Source of the DNA: Paenibacillus oryzae
Lineage (GTDB): Bacteria; Bacillota; Bacilli; Paenibacillales; Paenibacillaceae
Direction: 5' to 3'
DNA length: 64,000 nt
Assembly: GCF_001675045.1 (NCBI RefSeq)
Contig: NZ_LYPA01000068.1
Location: 1-64,000 of the forward strand
Both the position numbers and the translations under genes were made by a program. Positions 17,701 through 27,595 of this stretch are shown here, piece after piece. The notes beneath the pieces were generated by a model. That model saw nothing but the letters and a program-made list of their open reading frames with translations, did no database searches and was not told where the DNA came from. Each line of letters starts with the position of its first letter. Positions within the stretch are counted from its first letter, which is position 1.

Positions 17701-18112
17701 TTCTCGCGGTATAATCGACCGAATAGCAATAATCAATCCAACAGATGAAGTTATGCAGGTTACGAAGTGACAGAATTGCTTCGCCGCGGCTGATCGTCGC
17801 ATTCGAATGTACAGCGGCATTGCCTAGCTTCGTGATATATTTCAGCTGAGGTAACATGGATTGATCGATTACGCGGAGAAAAGTTACATCGTGAATCAAG
17901 CTTGACAGATTGTCTTGATAGGGAACCTTCAAGTCGCTATCATAGGTAAACAGCCATTTTACAGCAAGCTCCAAAGCCCGTCGGCACAGGATGGCACTGG
18001 TCGCCGGACTGACAACCAGTGCTTTCTCCGCCTCTACACATGCACCTGCAAAGCTGGCATATGTTTTATTTGCACTGAGAAATCCAAAATTTGATAATTG
18101 TACATCGCTCAT
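14750..18112 (-). CDS. hsdR: Type I restriction enzyme R subunit
   Basis: A 1,120-residue HsdR, the motor and nuclease subunit of a type I restriction-modification complex. Residues about 15-150 resemble a DUF4145-type domain. A PD-(D/E)XK-like nuclease region follows (ADYVLFG...LAVVEAKRTS). The SF2 translocase has Walker A MATGSGKT, IIIDESH (motif II), LLGLTATP (motif III) and MVGRGTRLCKD (motif VI). A helical C-terminal region of the EcoEI R type completes it. It directly follows hsdS (TAG-ATG) and ends at a strong terminator. The frame is undamaged. Confidence 0.95.
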   Translation of the reverse strand: MSDVQLSNFGFLSANKTYASFAGACVEAEKALVVSPATSAILCRRALELAVKWLFTYDSDLKVPYQDNLSSLIHDVTFLRVIDQSMLPQLKYITKLGNAAVHSNATISRGEAILSLRNLHNFICWIDYCYSVDYTARSFDEQLLLEENKHQEKVRPQELQDLYDRLGSKDRKLEDLIKENEELRKLLTERKAQNTLEYDFALDQISEYETRKRYIDLELKLAGWTFRQNVLEEFEVQGMPNGQGIGHADYVLFGENGKPLAVVEAKRTSSDPNIGKQQAKLYADCLEQRYGQRPVIYYTNGFITTFWDDLHYASRQVSGFASQDELQLLVNRRSIRRPLQDVQINNSIVNRPYQHEAVLSVCDALNKGQRTALLVMATGSGKTRTASAIVDVLSRNNWVKNVLFLADRTTLVRQAKNSFSQYLPDMTLCNLLDSKDNPETARIVFSTYPTMMNAIDEAKRKDGKKLFTVGHFDLIIIDESHRSVYKKYKAIFDYFDAILLGLTATPKDEVDKNTYDVFRLENGVPTFAYELEHAVKEGHLVDYRTMETTTKIMDDGIRYDDLSDEEKEQYEEVLLEDEEEEPRDIDSAAINEWLFNQDTIDRVLQLVMERGLKVEGGDKLGKTIIFAKNHRHAVAIVERFDSLYPTLKGHFARVIDIKTNYYQSLIDDFSIWSKLPQIAVSVDMLDTGVDIPEVVNLVFFKKVRSKSKFWQMVGRGTRLCKDLHGIGEDKKEFLIFDFCRNFEFFRANPKGKDTNIAETLSEKLFNVRTQIVRELQQLRYQEPEYIAHRTELVNRLKDSVCALNEEHFRIRQHIQYVHKYKNDAAWRSLADTDMGDLKEYIAPLIVSLDSDELAKRFDYMMLIIELAKLQGTQSVKPIRNVMETAEKLSKLGTIPQIVAQREVIEKILAAEFWEEADIFEMEKVREALRKLIKFLERETQQIYYTNFKDEWLAVEERRGFYNTNDLQNYRKKVSQYLQTNKDQLAIYKLRNNKPITKQDLKTLEHILWGELGTKEDYEREYKDLPITKLVRTVVGLDHEAANEAFMVFLQENRLSVNQLRFVKLIIEYVVKNGIIEKSVLQEEPFRSVGSITDLFSNNLDDARAIIGVIDTINKNTEVGA

Positions 18113-19279
18113 CTAAACCACTACACCGTCCTTCACTTTCAATTCGCCCTTAAAGGCTTTTTGAAGCAGTGCTTGGAAGTTGGATTCTAGGTGTTGGAGA
18201 GATTTTAATTGTTTCTCTTTTTCTTGTTGTATCTTTTTTAAGTTTGCCTCAAATCTATTCTGCTCCTCAATTGGTGGTAGAATAACATTTAATGATTTTA
18301 TTGCATTAAAGTTTAAGCCAGATTTAACACCAACTTGGTCTAAGGATGCAAATTGTATTTTCCCCCCCGCACTTTCAAGGTAATGAGCCATATAATAGGG
18401 GTTACATCTTTGGTTTAGTCTTAATATGGAAAGGTGTTGGTTAATATGCGCCCCTTTATCAGCTGTATACTCATCTACAACAGCAGTTCGACCTAGGTCA
18501 GCAGTAATTGAAAGTAATAAATCTCTATACTTAACTTTTGTTCGCTCTGCTTCTTTAGTATTCGGGGCTTTTACATATGTCATATCATCCAACCACAACC
18601 TCCCGTTTTTCACATTCTTTATTGTGATAAAAAGATCTCCTGAACTTGTAAAGTATTGGGCCCATCCCCTCGATCCACTTGTAAGAAAATCAAGTATTGA
18701 ATCCATTTTTACAACTGTATAATTATGTAGATTCTTAACCGGATCACCAAACATATCCAAAAACACAGCTTGAACCAATTCATCAAGCTTGGATATTGCT
18801 TGTTTGCGTTTATCAATTAAAGCTTGGGCTTTATCTAGTAAATATGCAATTTCTTTTTGTTGATCATACGAAGGTAACGGGACTTCAATATCTTCTAAAA
18901 CTTTCTTATTGATATGCGGAATTGTTGCCCCAGTGCAATTATCTCTTAGATAAGAATTCTTTGATCGAAGAAACATTGCTATATATGGAATATAATTATC
19001 GGAATCCCGTGGTCTTAATACAGCTAATGTACTGCCTATAATTCCCGTGAGATTATAGCCAATTGTTCCCGCATTGGCGCCGTCCCATGCAATCAATACA
19101 TCATTACTTGTTACGTATACGCCATTTTCAATTTTGTTTACCATTTTAATGTTGTTGTCATTTCGTAGGTCTTCAATCTGTATATAACGAACCATCTCGT
19201 TCGCAGCATTTGCTTGAGTATCTTCATATTTTTTTCCTTTAGCAATTGTAAATAAATCTCCAATCCTTCTAACTCTCAC
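18113..19279 (-). CDS. hsdS: Type I restriction enzyme specificity subunit
   Basis: A 388-residue HsdS with two target-recognition domains separated by conserved helical spacers: about 1-150 (TRD1), the first spacer around LPSYDQQKEIAYLLDKAQALI, about 190-335 (TRD2) and a second spacer around LPPIEEQNRFEANL. It sets the DNA sequence methylated and restricted by the complex; the two half-sites cannot be read from the protein by eye. It starts with GTG, overlapping the hsdM stop by 4 nt (GTGA). HsdS genes exchange TRDs readily, and the locally AT-richer composition here fits that. Confidence 0.93.
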   Translation of the reverse strand: MRVRRIGDLFTIAKGKKYEDTQANAANEMVRYIQIEDLRNDNNIKMVNKIENGVYVTSNDVLIAWDGANAGTIGYNLTGIIGSTLAVLRPRDSDNYIPYIAMFLRSKNSYLRDNCTGATIPHINKKVLEDIEVPLPSYDQQKEIAYLLDKAQALIDKRKQAISKLDELVQAVFLDMFGDPVKNLHNYTVVKMDSILDFLTSGSRGWAQYFTSSGDLFITIKNVKNGRLWLDDMTYVKAPNTKEAERTKVKYRDLLLSITADLGRTAVVDEYTADKGAHINQHLSILRLNQRCNPYYMAHYLESAGGKIQFASLDQVGVKSGLNFNAIKSLNVILPPIEEQNRFEANLKKIQQEKEKQLKSLQHLESNFQALLQKAFKGELKVKDGVVV

Positions 19280-20730
19280 CCTAGCAGCGCCTCCAGTTCC
19301 TCGAGACCTTCTACAATTTCTTCCTCTAGTTGCTTTACCGAAGCCAGAATAGCTTTCGGGTCCTCGTACTTAACTTCCTCATACTCTGTTGCCTTGTAGC
19401 GATTAATACTGAGATCATAGGCATTGGAGCGAATCTCATCGACTGGAACCAGGAACGATTTCTCCGTGCGTTTACGCTCCTTCTCAGCTTCCCATTTGCC
19501 AAACCGCTCCACAATGTCCGGAATGTCGTTCGCTTCAATCGGATTCCTCTTGTCATCAAGCGAATAACCATCTGCCTTCATGTCATAGAACCAAACGTCA
19601 TCTGTTCCGCCGGCACCTGTTTTAGTGAAGATCATAATGGCTGTCGACACACCAGCATACGGCTTAAATACCCCGCTGGGCATCGAAATAATTGCTTCAA
19701 GTTTGTGATTTTCGACGATCTCCTTACGAATATCTTTATGGGCCGTACTGTTACCGAATAAGACACCGTCCGGCACAATGGAAGCGCAGCGTCCCCCAAC
19801 TTTGAGCATACGTAGGAACAGAGCAAGGAACAGCAACTCCGTCTTTTTTGTACGGGTCACACGCAATAGATCCGCTGCTACCGCATCCGTATCAAGCGAC
19901 CCTTTAAACGGCGGATTGGCTAAGATTAGTGTATATTTGTCTTTGTCGGTATTATTTTCATTCAGGGAATCGCGATATTCGATATTCGGGTTATCCACTC
20001 CATGAAGCAGCATATTCATGGCCCCGATGCGCAACATCGTACGGTCCATATCGAAACCGTAGAACATGTTATTATTAAAATGCTCCTTCAAAGCCTGAAT
20101 CAGGAATAGATCGGCATGATGGTCACGCAAATATTCTCCTGCAGCAACTAGAAAACCTGCTGATCCTGCGGCCGGGTCACAAATGATATCTTCCGGTGTC
20201 GGCTTCATCAAAGCTACCATCATTTCGATAATGTGTCTTGGTGTACGAAATTGGCCGTTCGTTCCAGCCGTGGCCACTTTGGACAGCAAATACTCGTATA
20301 AATCCCCTTTGGTATCCCTATCCTTCATATCAATCGTATCAATGCCCTCGACAATGCGTACAAGCATATTGGGAGTCGGAATCATAAAGATGGCATCGCC
20401 CATATATTTGGCATAGGCTGAATCCTTGTCTCCATGTAGTGACTTAATGAACGGAAATACTTCATTGGAAACAACATCATACATACGCTGCGGATCAAGA
20501 TTCTTAAAGTGATTCCAGCGCAAATACTGTTTATCACTTGGAAATAGTCCGGTAAACGGTACCGACAGCAGCATGGACTCATTTTCCTTACGTATCTCTG
20601 CTTCATCCAGACCTTTAATGAATAACATATATGTAAACTGTTCGATTACGCTTAAAGGATTGGTAATGCCACCGGTCCAGAATGTCTCCCAAATCCGGTC
20701 TACTTTTTGCCTTAATTCACCTGTAATCAT
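19276..20730 (-). CDS. hsdM: Type I restriction-modification methyltransferase subunit
   Basis: A 484-residue HsdM, an N6-adenine methyltransferase. An N-terminal helical domain (HsdM_N) is followed by the SAM-binding motif CDPAAGSAGF and the catalytic NPPF in LILANPPFKG. With HsdS it protects host DNA; with HsdS and HsdR it restricts unmodified DNA. The ATG at 20730 has a good ribosome site (AGAGGAG). It starts 33 nt after the AddA-like gene and could be reached from the SOS promoter at 26,945. A TATAAT at 20763-20768 suggests it may also have its own promoter. Confidence 0.95.
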   Translation of the reverse strand: MITGELRQKVDRIWETFWTGGITNPLSVIEQFTYMLFIKGLDEAEIRKENESMLLSVPFTGLFPSDKQYLRWNHFKNLDPQRMYDVVSNEVFPFIKSLHGDKDSAYAKYMGDAIFMIPTPNMLVRIVEGIDTIDMKDRDTKGDLYEYLLSKVATAGTNGQFRTPRHIIEMMVALMKPTPEDIICDPAAGSAGFLVAAGEYLRDHHADLFLIQALKEHFNNNMFYGFDMDRTMLRIGAMNMLLHGVDNPNIEYRDSLNENNTDKDKYTLILANPPFKGSLDTDAVAADLLRVTRTKKTELLFLALFLRMLKVGGRCASIVPDGVLFGNSTAHKDIRKEIVENHKLEAIISMPSGVFKPYAGVSTAIMIFTKTGAGGTDDVWFYDMKADGYSLDDKRNPIEANDIPDIVERFGKWEAEKERKRTEKSFLVPVDEIRSNAYDLSINRYKATEYEEVKYEDPKAILASVKQLEEEIVEGLEELEALLG

Positions 20731-20762
20731 AGCGTTCTCCTCTGTATGTAGATTCTTGTCTA

Positions 20763-20768
20763 ATTATA
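20763..20768 (-). promoter_or_regulatory. Possible -10 element for hsdM
   Basis: A consensus TATAAT (minus strand) overlaps the stop codon of the AddA-like gene, 32 nt ahead of the hsdM ATG. No convincing -35 hexamer lies 17 nt upstream, so this is only a candidate for independent expression of the methyltransferase. Independent expression would make sense if the operon is SOS-inducible while methylation must be constant. Confidence 0.3.
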
Positions 20769-23700
20769 CAACAGACTGCCCTATTGTGACATGTTTCTGC
20801 AGACTAATAAAATACAACCCCGCTTCCTTCACCTTATAACCAAAAGTCTGCTCCCATTCCGACGCATAAGTCTGAACCTGCGGCCGGTAGAAGTCAATGA
20901 ACGACTGCTGCTTTTCTTCTGTTACACTGTCTGTCTTGAAATCAACAATCACCCAGCCATCCTCTTCCTCGAAGAGGAAGTCAATGACCCCACGAACGTA
21001 GGCGTGCATAATGGAACCTGTACCTTCCGATGCGGCAGCAACCTCTGATGCTGCACTCCCAGCATGGCTAAATCCCCTGATTAGATCGGCATTCTTTCGA
21101 ATCATCAGCGGCACCTCGAATAAGCGTCTACGAGCGCGCAGGCTGCGCTGCCAGAGTTCGCTTGAGACTACACTTCTTACAACTCGAACGGCTTCGCTAT
21201 TGAGCTCCTCAGCCATTCCTTCCTCATCCGCTAAGAAGCGTATGGTGTCCTCAAGCTCCGACTCCGAAAATCCCTTGCCTAGCAGCTCAATGGTACGGTG
21301 AACGACGCTCCCGAATGCCCTGCCTTTGCCTTCCGCGGACCATTCCGGCGTATCGCCGCTTGCTTTAGCCAGGCCGGTAACGGATAAGACCGCGTATGTT
21401 GGCTCACTTATAGCCTCAACCCTTAGATGTCGATCTTCCGCGACCTTTTGCAAATCTGGACCTTCGGTCAACTCCATCTTCTTCTCTGGGTTCATCGTCA
21501 GCACATCTAGCTCGCGTGCGAGATCCATCCCATCTACAAGGGGAGTCCAAGGGCACTTTGTCGGTTGATCGGGATACAGGCTGATGACCAGCATCTGCTT
21601 CGGGCGTGTAGCCGCGACATAAAGTAACCGATCTTTCTCTGCATTGGAGAAAGCCCGCTCCCGTTCGTTCATCTCACTCCAGCCCAAAGGCTGAGCGATC
21701 ACTTCTTTTTTGAATTCTCCGATTGATTTACTTATCGTAAAGTAACCTGAAGCCGAATCGGCGGAACGATCAATATACTGCGTCGCATCATAATCAGATT
21801 CCCCACAGGGACAGGCCAAGAACACTAAGGGTGCTTCAAGTCCTTTGGCTTTATGCAGATTCATTATCCGGACAGCCTGGTTGCCGCCAGCGTACAGGCT
21901 CGATGTCTCCATCCCTCGATCCGCGAGCATGTGCTCGATCAATCGACACAATTCCGACCAGCTTGAACTCGCTGCAGGATCTCCATGTAACAGCTGCAGC
22001 ATTCTCACCAATGTCCCCGCACGAACAGAGCCCGCCGGCAGCGTCGACACGTAGGGTAGAATACCGAGATCATCCACGATTTGACTGAACGCGGCGGCCG
22101 CGCTTAACGTGCGAACCCACCCTTTATATATCTGAAGCCTTCCAAGCACCATAACCACTGCCTTAGCCTCATCACCGCAGGCCGCAAGCGTCGGTAAGTC
22201 AAATAACGAAACCGAATATCCGTCCTGCTTATAGACCCATAATTGCCGATCGCTCAGGCCAAACAGCATGCCACGCATAACCGCGAGCAGAGCCGGTTTA
22301 TCAGAGGAATCCTCCAAATACCGAGCCAGCTGGTATAATGCCAGCAGCTCCTCATAGACCGTCGTACTGCCCGAAGTATCCGCCGGTACGCCGAACGAAT
22401 CGAGCTGTTCTGCGTAGAGGTGGATGAACTCCCTCTTTTTCGTCAGAATCAGAAAATCACTCGGAACCGCATTTCGTGTTCCTCCATCGCGATCTACAAT
22501 CTGTAAATTGCCATTATGACACGCCCACGCTATATATCGTGCGATCTGCTCAGCATCTGCTTGTGCGACGGCAGCTTTGCCTCCCGGCATTTTGGGATAA
22601 GGAAGAACGTATATCCCATGCGGCGTTTTACGAGCGCCTTTAGGATCGGTCGCACGTGTCTCCATCTTCACGAACGCAGCTTGTACCTCCGTTTCCGAAG
22701 ACGGAAATTTACCGACAAACTGACCATTGATGAAATCGCCGATGGAGTGTACCGAACGAAAATTAGCTGTTAAACGACAAACTGCACCACACTCCTGAAT
22801 GCGAGCCTTGACTTCGTTATAGATCGAAATATCCGCTCTGCGGAAACGATAGATGGACTGTTTCGGATCCCCCACCCTCAGTGCTCCCCGTGAGCAGAAA
22901 CATCAGCTCCGCTTGAATCGGATCCGTGTCCTGAAATTCATCGACAAGCAGCCGTTGGTATCGTTCGGCGAAGTAAGCTCTTACTTCGCCATTTTCACGT
23001 ACAAGCTTGGCAGCTTCCATGAGTAAGTCTTGGAAATTCAGTTTTCCCGCTACGTATCGGCGCGCCTTGTTATAATCAAGTACAGGCCGCACGAAGCGGA
23101 TCAGCTTCGGATATAGATATTCCCGCCATGCTTGAAGGAACGGAAAAAGAACGTTGATCTGCCATTCGGGAAAGAGCTTCTTCATCTCGCCGGCATGTTC
23201 TTTGGAGGTCCATCGATTCAGCGTCACGTCGAGCTTGCGGTCAAACTCCTTTGCGATCTCGAGAATTCGCATATCATCCGACAAGTCGATGTAGCGCAGC
23301 TTCTGACGCGTCTGCCGGACAAGCTTCTGAACCGCATCCCAGCCTTTCTCAGGCTCCACCGTCGGAATATAGGGCGCTGCAGCATCGAGCAAAGGAAACA
23401 GCGTATCCCGAATCCGATCAAAGCTGGGCCGCTCCCGCTCCTCACAAGGCAGTTCAACATCCGTAAACAAAGACACGCGGTCAAAAACATCCCGCAGGGT
23501 GTTTACATCCACCCGCAGCGACACTAACTCTTCGAGTTGCAACCGCGCTTCCCCATCCAGCTCGGCCATGTATTCATCCCAACAGCTCGCACGGAAACCC
23601 TTATCGCTTTCTTCGTCCATTTCTTCAAATGAAGGGTCCAGCCCTGCCTCAATGGGACGCTCGCGCAATAACGATCCACAGAACGAATGGATGGTTCCGA

Positions 23701-24022
23701 TGAAGATCAGATCCAGATTCCCCAACGCCTCGGATAATCGCTCACGAACGATAGAACCCTCCGATGATCTTCGATAGGCTTTCTCCAGCGCCAGCCGGAA
23801 GCGTTTCTTCATCTCGTCTGCAGCTTTGTTGGTGAACGTAATGGCAGCAATTTGGCCGATGTTCACACCGGACTCGATCAATGCCAGAAGTCTACCTACC
23901 AAGCTGGTCGTTTTACCCGATCCCGCTCCTGCCTCAATGAGCAAGGTCGTATCTAAATCCGTAAGGATCCGGTCACGGTCAGCTTGGTCTGCCGGTGCCG
24001 TAAGGCCGTACGATTCAGTCAT
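20764..24022 (-). pseudogene. AddA-like UvrD helicase-nuclease, broken between motifs II and III
   Basis: The 5' part (from ATG 24022) has Walker A EAGAGSGKTT and motif II LLVDEFQDTDP, then runs to a stop near 22,817. The 3' part resumes in another frame with VGDPKQSIYRFRRAD (motif III, about 22,875), ends with helicase motifs (YVAATRPKQ) and a RecB-type nuclease (GVIDFLF...VDFKTDS). Relatives have a linker of roughly 15-25 residues between LLTG and VVGDPKQS; here GSTEG abuts VGDPKQ, so a small deletion probably removed the linker and shifted the frame within GGGTGGGGG (about 22,873-22,881). The span is 3,259 nt, one more than a multiple of three. The start at 24022 overlaps the AddB-like stop. 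Confidence 0.78.
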
Positions 24023-26912
24023 GTTCCTCCACCTCCAGCAGCGCACTTAGAATATCCGCATTTACTGACGATTCACGTTTGCCCGCCATCCACTCCGCAT
24101 GCGATCCGCACACGGCTTGGTAATCACACCATCCACATGTCCTCGATTCCTTAGCTGGGACATAGATCCCTCGATCCCGAGATTCAAGCAGCTTGGCAAC
24201 AACAGAAGCAAGGTCTTCTCTCCGGTTCTGAAGTCGTGTTACCTTCTCGCCGCGTCCACGCTCCGTTGGAAAATAATATTCCGCCTCCGTCACCTTGGCT
24301 TCAGGATCAATCCCCGTCTTGCGAAGCCACTGCTCTACAGCAATGGAATAGATCGCATGCTGCAGCTGTGTTCCGCCGCTGAAATAGGCTGCAGCCTTGT
24401 ACTTGCTGGTGCTGCCTGTTTTATAGTCGATAATGCGGTACTCGTGAGGTCCGATCCGATCGACCCGGTCTACGAAGCCTCTCAGCTTAAAATTGATGCC
24501 GCCGGGCAAGCGAATCTCTATAGGCTCTCCATCCTGTGCCGAGAGTTCTAATTCGAAGAAGCAGGGCTGATCCGTTCTGCCGACTTCATGAAGATAAAAG
24601 ATTTCCGCATCCCGACGAATTTCCTCACATTCATTGTTGAATACATGCGGATTAGGGGCAGGAATAGTTAGCGCATTTTCCCGTATTACGGCTTCCGCGA
24701 TCTCGACCAGTCGGCCTTTGTCATGCTGGGCCGGTTTTGTTCCTTTGTCCGTAATGTCCTCCAGATACCGTCTGAAAATATCGTGCAGCAAGGAGCCTCT
24801 CTCGCTTGCTTGCAACCAGCGGGTCCGGTCGAATTCCGAGACCTCCTTCGGACGAAGCTTCAAGACATAGTAGAAATAGTATTGCAGCCCGCAGCTCGCA
24901 TACTTCTCTAACTGACTTACACTAATGGTATCGCGGCATTGAACGTCATCTAAGGTATGAGAACTTGTAGAAGTGTCGCTCTCCACCCAGCCGTCATAGG
25001 CTGATAACCGCTCATCTAATCGAGAAGCCTGAGCTTGATGACCCGCGGCAAGAGCAGGGTACGTTTCCATCGCAGCCTGCCATCCATCGTTGAATTTCCC
25101 ATTTGGTCCCTGGAGCAGCCCCGCCCACGCATCGATTCCGTCAACCGGAGCAGATACACCGGTCGTATGCATGATATCCATCACACGGTAGGGTTCACCT
25201 AATGAGTGTTCCAATGCTCCAAAATCAAGTGACGAATCCCCTGTCTGCAGCCGCAGAACTTGAAGCATTTCAAAAGCGGGACCTTGGCTTTTCTGCTCCC
25301 CTGTATCATAAGAGGAGTAGCTTAGCCAGATCTCGCCCCGAATTTGAGACAGCCGGGACTCCCGTTCGCTCCTGACATATTTCGCACGTTCCTTGGCAGG
25401 CTTCAAGTGCTCAGACAGCGTAATCCGTTCTTGGTCCAGAAGAAGAGGGTCTTGGACCGCAGATATACTCCAGGTTCTCTCATCCATACCCAAGACCCAA
25501 GTCCGATCTCTCCCGCTCCACCCGCCGTTCTGTAGCGAGCTAATGTGAATCGTACCCGGTTTCGGTGTTGCCGCGGCGCGAATGCGAATCCCGGCTAACA
25601 TCTCTTTCACGTACTGGACAGCCAAATCCATTGGCATGGGTTCAGATGGAATTGTGGCGTAATGTTTCGTCAGTTCTTTCAGCGCTGCTCCTACATGAGC
25701 GTCCTCCGGTGACCGAACCGGCACATGCTTCTGGACAAAATCCGTTACCCACTCTAACAAGATAAGTGGATTCCATTCATGGCCTTCGGGCAGCCGATCC
25801 AACCAATTTTTCACATAAATAAGTAAAGCAGTGCCTTGATCCCGCTCTTCCTCACTTAGTCGTTCTTGACTAAGGATAACAAAATACCGTTCTCTCCCCC
25901 AACCAATACCGGACTTCTCCAGCAAGCGAACCCAATCGGTGCGAGACCAGCATTCATCTGAGAACGATATATAGCCATGTCGCAGCATTTCCGCAAGCCT
26001 CTTTACCGGGAAACCTTCGACAATCCAATCAAGTATCCCTAAAACCGCTTTCCCCGCATCACAAAATACAAGCGGCAGCCCGTTCGAGAGCGTACATTCG
26101 ACGCCCAGTGCTTCGGCATGCGAGTGAATAATGGGTGCATAATGCTCATAATCAGACAAAATGATTTCCATCCGATCAAGAGACGCAAGGTCCGATAAGA
26201 TTCTTCGAAATCCCTCTCTGACCTCCGCTAAGCTTCCGGTTGCGCGGAACATCCTGAATTGATTCTTTGAAAACTCTTCATTTCTATAGAATGGAGCCTC
26301 CGAATCCAGGATGCAGAGACGCTCCCCCGACAACTTGTGGATCATGTTCCGCTCCAGCAACGACCAACCTGTTGGCGCAAGCGCCAGATAAACGGTTTCG
26401 TCCCTGCCTGGCTTCAAGTATTCAGCCAATCCAGCAGCATCCGTCACGTTATTTTTCCGCAGATATGTCTCATAGGCTGCAAGCAGTCGCTTCAAATATT
26501 CGCCTTTATGCAGATTCGTGAAACACTCCGCCTTCACTTTATCCGAACGAAGACCGGCCAAGCGCATATCGGATATAACACGATTCACTTGATTGACGAT
26601 ACCCGGCTTCAGCATGGACTCGTTTATATAAATCATCGGACTCTCAATGGCCAACTGCTTCATCAACTCACGGACAACCCAAACCGACTGCCCTTCATCA
26701 AGCAGACTGATATTTCTGCGGAACAGCTCTGACTTGGTATGTGCGGTTACGATTCCGCGAAGAGTCTGCACTTCTACATTAAAAACAGCTCCATAACGCT
26801 TGCATAACTGCTCAAGCAGTTGGTGCCCTTGTGCGTAGGATCTGGACAACAACACTTTCGGAGACAATGGAGCCTCGTTGATTTTCTGATACAACCGAGC
26901 GATCAGATCCAT
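24015..26912 (-). CDS. AddB/RecB-family nuclease with Fe-S cysteines
   Basis: An AddB-like protein of 965 residues, shorter than canonical AddB (about 1,160). An inactive helicase-like body precedes a C-terminal PD-(D/E)XK nuclease (LRGFVDRVDRIG...IIDYKTGS). Four cysteines typical of AddB-type Fe-S clusters are present: one in YASCGLQYYF, three in CGWCDYQAVC. AddAB complexes resect double-strand breaks. The start is placed at ATG 26912 because GGGAGG sits 7 nt upstream; the longer frame from 26936 would begin next to the predicted transcription start. It heads an operon whose promoter carries a LexA box. Its partner downstream is broken, so the complex may no longer form. Confidence 0.85.
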   Translation of the reverse strand: MDLIARLYQKINEAPLSPKVLLSRSYAQGHQLLEQLCKRYGAVFNVEVQTLRGIVTAHTKSELFRRNISLLDEGQSVWVVRELMKQLAIESPMIYINESMLKPGIVNQVNRVISDMRLAGLRSDKVKAECFTNLHKGEYLKRLLAAYETYLRKNNVTDAAGLAEYLKPGRDETVYLALAPTGWSLLERNMIHKLSGERLCILDSEAPFYRNEEFSKNQFRMFRATGSLAEVREGFRRILSDLASLDRMEIILSDYEHYAPIIHSHAEALGVECTLSNGLPLVFCDAGKAVLGILDWIVEGFPVKRLAEMLRHGYISFSDECWSRTDWVRLLEKSGIGWGRERYFVILSQERLSEEERDQGTALLIYVKNWLDRLPEGHEWNPLILLEWVTDFVQKHVPVRSPEDAHVGAALKELTKHYATIPSEPMPMDLAVQYVKEMLAGIRIRAAATPKPGTIHISSLQNGGWSGRDRTWVLGMDERTWSISAVQDPLLLDQERITLSEHLKPAKERAKYVRSERESRLSQIRGEIWLSYSSYDTGEQKSQGPAFEMLQVLRLQTGDSSLDFGALEHSLGEPYRVMDIMHTTGVSAPVDGIDAWAGLLQGPNGKFNDGWQAAMETYPALAAGHQAQASRLDERLSAYDGWVESDTSTSSHTLDDVQCRDTISVSQLEKYASCGLQYYFYYVLKLRPKEVSEFDRTRWLQASERGSLLHDIFRRYLEDITDKGTKPAQHDKGRLVEIAEAVIRENALTIPAPNPHVFNNECEEIRRDAEIFYLHEVGRTDQPCFFELELSAQDGEPIEIRLPGGINFKLRGFVDRVDRIGPHEYRIIDYKTGSTSKYKAAAYFSGGTQLQHAIYSIAVEQWLRKTGIDPEAKVTEAEYYFPTERGRGEKVTRLQNRREDLASVVAKLLESRDRGIYVPAKESRTCGWCDYQAVCGSHAEWMAGKRESSVNADILSALLEVEEHD

Positions 26913-26944
26913 GTAAAAGCCTCCCTGCGAATTCATTTAATCTC

Positions 26945-26992
26945 ATTTTACAAATTCGAATAGATAGCAGGATGTCAGCGAATGTATGTTCC
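26945..26992 (-). promoter_or_regulatory. SOS (LexA) box and promoter of the AddB/AddA-like operon
   Basis: CGAATGTATGTTCC (26979-26992) matches the Bacillus LexA consensus with one deviation. On the minus strand CTGACA (26973-26978) follows at once, then 22 nt, then a -10-like TAAAAT (26945-26950). The start codon at 26912 is 32 nt further. A terminator (27005-27028) for the preceding gene lies immediately upstream. Confidence 0.82.
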
Positions 26993-27004
26993 GAAAAACG
27001 AAAC

Positions 27005-27028
27005 ACCTCGCTTGGGATCAAGCGAGGT
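27005..27028 (-). terminator. Intrinsic terminator overlapping the end of the 27,018 gene
   Basis: ACCTCGCTTG (27005-27014) pairs perfectly with CAAGCGAGGT (27019-27028), followed on the minus strand by GTTTCGTTTTT. The stop codon at 27018-27020 lies within the hairpin, as in compact operons. Confidence 0.8.
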
Positions 27029-27434
27029 TCGTTAACGCATCTGCAATCAGCCCGTAAATGTAAACTGAATTTACCGATTTACTCGTGACTTCTTGACTTA
27101 CAGAGGTCCCTTTAAGCCGTACATGATAATAGGGATATATTCTTTCGAATTCTTTGAATGTAATGGTCCGGGGCATTTTCAGAATGGAGCTTGGTCCATT
27201 ATCCTTTGCTTCACTGATGATAAGTTTAGATCCATCCGTATTGACTCGAAACCACAATGGTGCCCTTTTGTTTTGTGGGGCGATATGTATCTCGGAAGAT
27301 TGGCTCTGGGCGCGTTCAATAATTCGATTCCATGTTTCAAGTGCTTGCAAGGTCTTCTTCCCCCTACTAAACTTGTCTTGTTTCTCTATGAATGATGAAT
27401 TTATCCACTTATCTTGGAACCGCAGCAGGAACAT
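27018..27434 (-). CDS. Hypothetical 138-residue protein, possibly N-terminally damaged
   Basis: Not recognised. The body (about 25-138) is a mixed alpha/beta sequence with a basic centre (IAPQNKRAPLWFRVN) and no membrane segment. The frame starts MFLLRFQDKW without a clear ribosome site. A second frame just upstream (ATG 27469) reads MKKYLLYDEKKRCSCCGSK, a plausible zinc-knuckle start, and runs into a stop around where the present frame begins, so an ancestral gene may have been split by a frameshift. It lies 160 nt behind the VWA gene and may belong to that operon. Confidence 0.45.
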   Translation of the reverse strand: MFLLRFQDKWINSSFIEKQDKFSRGKKTLQALETWNRIIERAQSQSSEIHIAPQNKRAPLWFRVNTDGSKLIISEAKDNGPSSILKMPRTITFKEFERIYPYYHVRLKGTSVSQEVTSKSVNSVYIYGLIADALTNLA

Positions 27435-27595
27435 CGCTTCTTTTCGTCATAGAGCAAATACTTCTTCATGGCATTTAACACTTACTTATTCTTCAAATTA
27501 ACTGATTCTCCTTCTAAATTTAGACCAATATTCCCACTTTTCGACACTCCATTAGTCCAATAGGATCTGAATCGTCTGGCTTGGGGAACCATTCA

